From Ruminococcaceae bacterium UBA794 (GTDB taxonomy: Bacteria > Bacillota > Clostridia > Oscillospirales > Ruminococcaceae), in assembly GCA_002304735.1 (NCBI GenBank), contig DBIU01000026.1, forward strand, positions 13,719-46,202: a stretch of DNA of 32,484 nucleotides, given 5' to 3'. The first letter of the stretch is position 1, and each line of letters opens with the position of its first letter. The translations under genes were made by a program, and so were the position numbers. Below the pieces are notes generated by a model that worked only from the letters and a program-made list of their open reading frames with translations, was not told the origin of the DNA and did not search any database. Below are positions 31,306 through 32,484 of this stretch, piece after piece.

Positions 31306-31369
31306 AATCGATTTTTTTAATACACAAACTGTGTTTTTTGGTACGTGCTAAATTACACAAGTGAGAAAA

Positions 31370-31393
31370 AGAAAATCCCCGAAAAATCGGGGA
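31370..31393 (-). terminator. Terminator of the small coiled-coil gene, minus strand
   Basis: TCCCCGA (31376-31382) pairs with TCGGGGA (31387-31393) over an AAAA loop; on the minus strand TTTTCTTTTTC follows. It lies just past the stop at 31399. Confidence 0.85.
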
Positions 31394-31398
31394 CTGTT

Positions 31399-31599
31399 TT
31401 ATATAATTTGCTTCTCAACGGGGAAAGGGTAATCATCTCTGAAGTTGCTATCAATCCACTTTACAACCTCGTTTAATACATCTCTTGTTATTTCGGTGTT
31501 TTCCTCGATTACTTCGAGCCGTTCCTTAATTGGTTGGAGTTCCTCACTTACAACCTCTTTCATCATTTCGCGGATTTGTTTCATTTCTTCGTTTGTCAT
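31399..31599 (-). CDS. Small coiled-coil protein of unknown function
   Basis: This 66-residue acidic protein has heptad-like sequence through most of its length (EVVSEELQPIKERLEVIEEN), followed by TEITRDVLNEVVKWI and a short C-terminal tail. Similar short proteins occur in clostridial prophages and integrative elements, but I know of no function. I take the ATG at 31599, with AAGG 10 nt upstream, rather than the GTG at 31608, which is almost against that site. It has its own promoter and terminator, so it is a monocistronic accessory gene. Confidence 0.72.
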   Translation of the reverse strand: MTNEEMKQIREMMKEVVSEELQPIKERLEVIEENTEITRDVLNEVVKWIDSNFRDDYPFPVEKQII

Positions 31600-31629
31600 T
31601 AATCTCACACCTTTCTTGAATGTGATTAT

Positions 31630-31658
31630 ATTTTATCACGTTTTTCAATTTTTGTCAA
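31630..31658 (-). promoter_or_regulatory. Promoter of the small coiled-coil gene
   Basis: Minus strand: TTGACA (31658-31653), a 17-bp spacer and TAAAAT (31635-31630), extended TG. The AATAGACTATT palindrome at 31657-31667 touches the -35 and resembles a half site of the nearby repressor operator. Confidence 0.82.
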
Positions 31659-31666
31659 TAGACTAT

Positions 31667-32032
31667 TTATGTATATTTATTAATCTTGTGCAAAAGCTTC
31701 TTTTTCGCTTTTATTTCTTTGGGGTCTGATTTGTTTGTAAGAATTTTGATTGCAATGTATATCATTTCATCTTTTTCGGTTTCTTTGTATACATAATTGT
31801 CAACAGTTGCGTATTTTGGTGGTAGTGTTTCTGGCTTAAATTTGTCCTTAATTTCGTTGTAAAACTCTTTTCCGGTGTCACTTTCTAGATTTATTTCAAT
31901 TGAGATATTGTTTATAATGACTCCATCGCTTTCATTAGTTTCATTTGTAAGCTTATAGCTTTTAATTAATCCTATTTCACGATAGATATAGTGCTTGTAC
32001 TCTTGATTTTTGCTAACTGTAACCTTTTTCAT
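31667..32032 (-). CDS. Hypothetical protein downstream of the XRE regulator
   Basis: I do not recognise this 121-residue protein. It is hydrophilic, Lys/Glu/Asn-rich, with alternating strands in the middle (VIINNISIEINLESD) and a basic helical C-terminus (KEIKAKKKLLHKINKY). There are no membrane segments, no HExxH and no nuclease motif. GAGGT precedes the ATG by 6 nt. It begins 12 nt after the XRE gene stop, so the two form an operon. AT-rich codon use (AAA, AAT, ATT) differs from the histidine and core genes to the left, consistent with acquired DNA. Confidence 0.72.
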   Translation of the reverse strand: MKKVTVSKNQEYKHYIYREIGLIKSYKLTNETNESDGVIINNISIEINLESDTGKEFYNEIKDKFKPETLPPKYATVDNYVYKETEKDEMIYIAIKILTNKSDPKEIKAKKKLLHKINKYT

Positions 32033-32044
32033 AAATTACCTCTT

Positions 32045-32269
32045 TCACCAAAATTTTCTTTTATCGTTTGTTAGTCCTAAAATATAATCAGCGCTTACGT
32101 TAAAGTATTTACAATACGTGATTATATCTTCAATATTAGGTTCGATTTTTCCTTTTTCAAGGTATGATATTTTTCTTTGTGTTATATTCAGCTCCTTTCC
32201 TAGTTCTGTTTGTGTCATTTGCGGTTCTTTATCTTCTCTTAAATTATATATTATTTCGTTAAATTTCAT
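32045..32269 (-). CDS. XRE-family helix-turn-helix repressor
   Basis: A 74-residue single-domain DNA-binding protein: MTQTELGKELNITQRKISYL (about residues 18-37) is a clear XRE/Cro-type helix-turn-helix, followed by EKGKIEPNIEDIITYCKYF and the typical VSADYILGL end. It is the size of small phage or integrative-element repressors. AAAGG precedes the ATG. Three ATAGACA-N5-TGTCTAT sites lie immediately upstream, over both divergent promoters, so it very probably controls itself and a rightward transcript. Confidence 0.92.
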   Translation of the reverse strand: MKFNEIIYNLREDKEPQMTQTELGKELNITQRKISYLEKGKIEPNIEDIITYCKYFNVSADYILGLTNDKRKFW

Positions 32270-32304
32270 ATAAAAGCCTTTCTAATTTTGTTGTTTCTTA
32301 CAAA

Positions 32305-32310
32305 ATTATA
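32305..32310 (-). promoter_or_regulatory. Extended -10 of the XRE gene promoter
   Basis: On the minus strand TGGTATAAT, an extended -10, with only a weak -35. Operator 1 (32313-32331) lies directly upstream of it, between -10 and -35. Confidence 0.68.
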
Positions 32311-32312
32311 CC

Positions 32313-32331
32313 ATAGACAAAAAATGTCTAT
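32313..32331. promoter_or_regulatory. Operator 1 of the XRE switch
   Basis: ATAGACA-N5-TGTCTAT, a perfect inverted repeat. It overlaps the leftward XRE promoter and abuts the -35 of the rightward promoter. Confidence 0.82.
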
Positions 32332-32359
32332 TGACTTTTAGATAAAAATTGTCTATAAT
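32331..32359 (+). promoter_or_regulatory. Rightward promoter of the switch region
   Basis: TTGACT (32331-32336), a 17-bp spacer and an exact TATAAT (32354-32359). The start near 32366 falls inside operator 3. Confidence 0.78.
32338..32356. promoter_or_regulatory. Operator 2 of the XRE switch (imperfect)
   Basis: TTAGATA-N5-TGTCTAT: the right half is perfect and the left half has 5 of 7 matches. It occupies the spacer and part of the -10 of the rightward promoter. Confidence 0.7.
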
Positions 32360-32457
32360 TATATCATAGACAAAAATTGTCTATGATATTCCTGCAATTT
32401 TGATTTAATTGCGGGGGAGAAGTGATGACTTTTCTTGAGGTATAGTAATTGCTTCAT
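32359..32457 (-). CDS. Possible 32-residue small protein with a perfect ribosome binding site
   Basis: On the minus strand GGAGGTGATA (32470-32461) lies 8 nt before an ATG at 32457, an ideal match to the anti-Shine-Dalgarno sequence. The ORF encodes 32 residues beginning MKQLLYLKKSHHFSPAIKSK and ends inside the operator region. It could be a real small protein, or the 5' remnant of a gene whose downstream part was replaced. Its promoter would lie beyond the window. The ORF overlaps the operators, so the coding interpretation is uncertain. Confidence 0.4.
   Translation of the reverse strand: MKQLLYLKKSHHFSPAIKSKLQEYHRQFLSMI
32361..32389. promoter_or_regulatory. Operator 3 of the XRE switch (longest)
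   Basis: The ATAGACA-N5-TGTCTAT core (32366-32384) is extended by ATATC/GATAT to perfect 12-bp arms. It lies over the rightward transcription start. Confidence 0.82.
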
Positions 32458-32484
32458 TTTTATCACCTCCTTTTTTGGTGTTAT

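Larger units (their letters stand above)
30777..31398. other. Non-coding, repeat-dense region
   Basis: No supportable gene lies in these 620 bases. They hold a 200-bp foldback (30870-31069), a 12-bp direct repeat on either side of it, a GC-rich hairpin block (about 31100-31195), a plus-strand terminator (31231), an A/T palindrome cluster (31269-31320) and a minus-strand terminator (31376). Base composition swings from GC-rich to very AT-rich within 100 bp. Confidence 0.7.

Noticed and set aside
31667..32269. XRE regulator plus downstream gene as a toxin-antitoxin pair
   Set aside because: The downstream protein has no toxin motif that I can recognise, and the operators sit on a divergent switch rather than a simple autoregulated pair.

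Overview
The window looks like a chromosomal segment from a low-to-moderate GC Gram-positive anaerobe of the class Clostridia (Ruminococcaceae/Oscillospiraceae-like). The pointers are a PolC-type replicase, the short HisG plus HisZ arrangement, separate hisI and hisE genes, class II fructose-bisphosphate aldolase, the methylerythritol phosphate (MEP) route to isoprenoids, strong AGGAGG-type ribosome binding sites and sigma-A-like promoters with 17-bp spacers. This placement is inferred from gene content, not from a database search.

Region 1 (1-12550) is core metabolism on the + strand. It holds the 3' end of glycogen synthase, homoserine dehydrogenase, and then a translation/envelope/isoprenoid operon: pyrH-frr-uppS-cdsA-dxr-rseP-ispG-polC. 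The operon supplies UMP kinase, ribosome recycling, undecaprenyl-PP and CDP-diacylglycerol synthesis, two MEP enzymes, a site-2 protease and the replicative polymerase.

Region 2 (12551-22448) is a histidine cluster with its own consensus promoter and a repeat-rich candidate operator. The order is hisZ-hisG-hisD-hisB-nudix-hisH-hisA-(membrane protein)-hisF-(lipoprotein)-hisI-(membrane protein)-hisE. hisC and a histidinol-phosphatase are absent. The lipoprotein gene interrupts the operon with its own promoter and a perfect match to the CcpA cre consensus upstream. It carries two tandem amidase-like domains, of which only the first keeps the Cys/His pair.

Region 3 (22449-30235) holds fba, tyrA, a small membrane protein, pepF, an atypical soluble histidine-kinase-like protein, and an OmpR/PhoB-type response regulator with its membrane sensor kinase. 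The two-component pair is preceded by 11-bp-period direct repeats resembling a Pho box and by a leader containing a terminator-like hairpin.

Region 4 (30236-32484) is a different kind of DNA: AT-rich, mostly non-coding, and packed with signals. It has a predicted minus-strand small RNA with an exact consensus promoter and terminator, a plus-strand leader/attenuator-like unit, and a 200-bp double-stem foldback made of two nested 27-bp perfect inverted repeats. A GC-rich multi-hairpin block follows, then a minus-strand accessory module: an XRE repressor, two unknown small proteins, and a triple-operator divergent promoter region like the immunity switch of a phage or integrative element. This right end is probably the edge of a mobile element. 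It is the best place to look for something undescribed.
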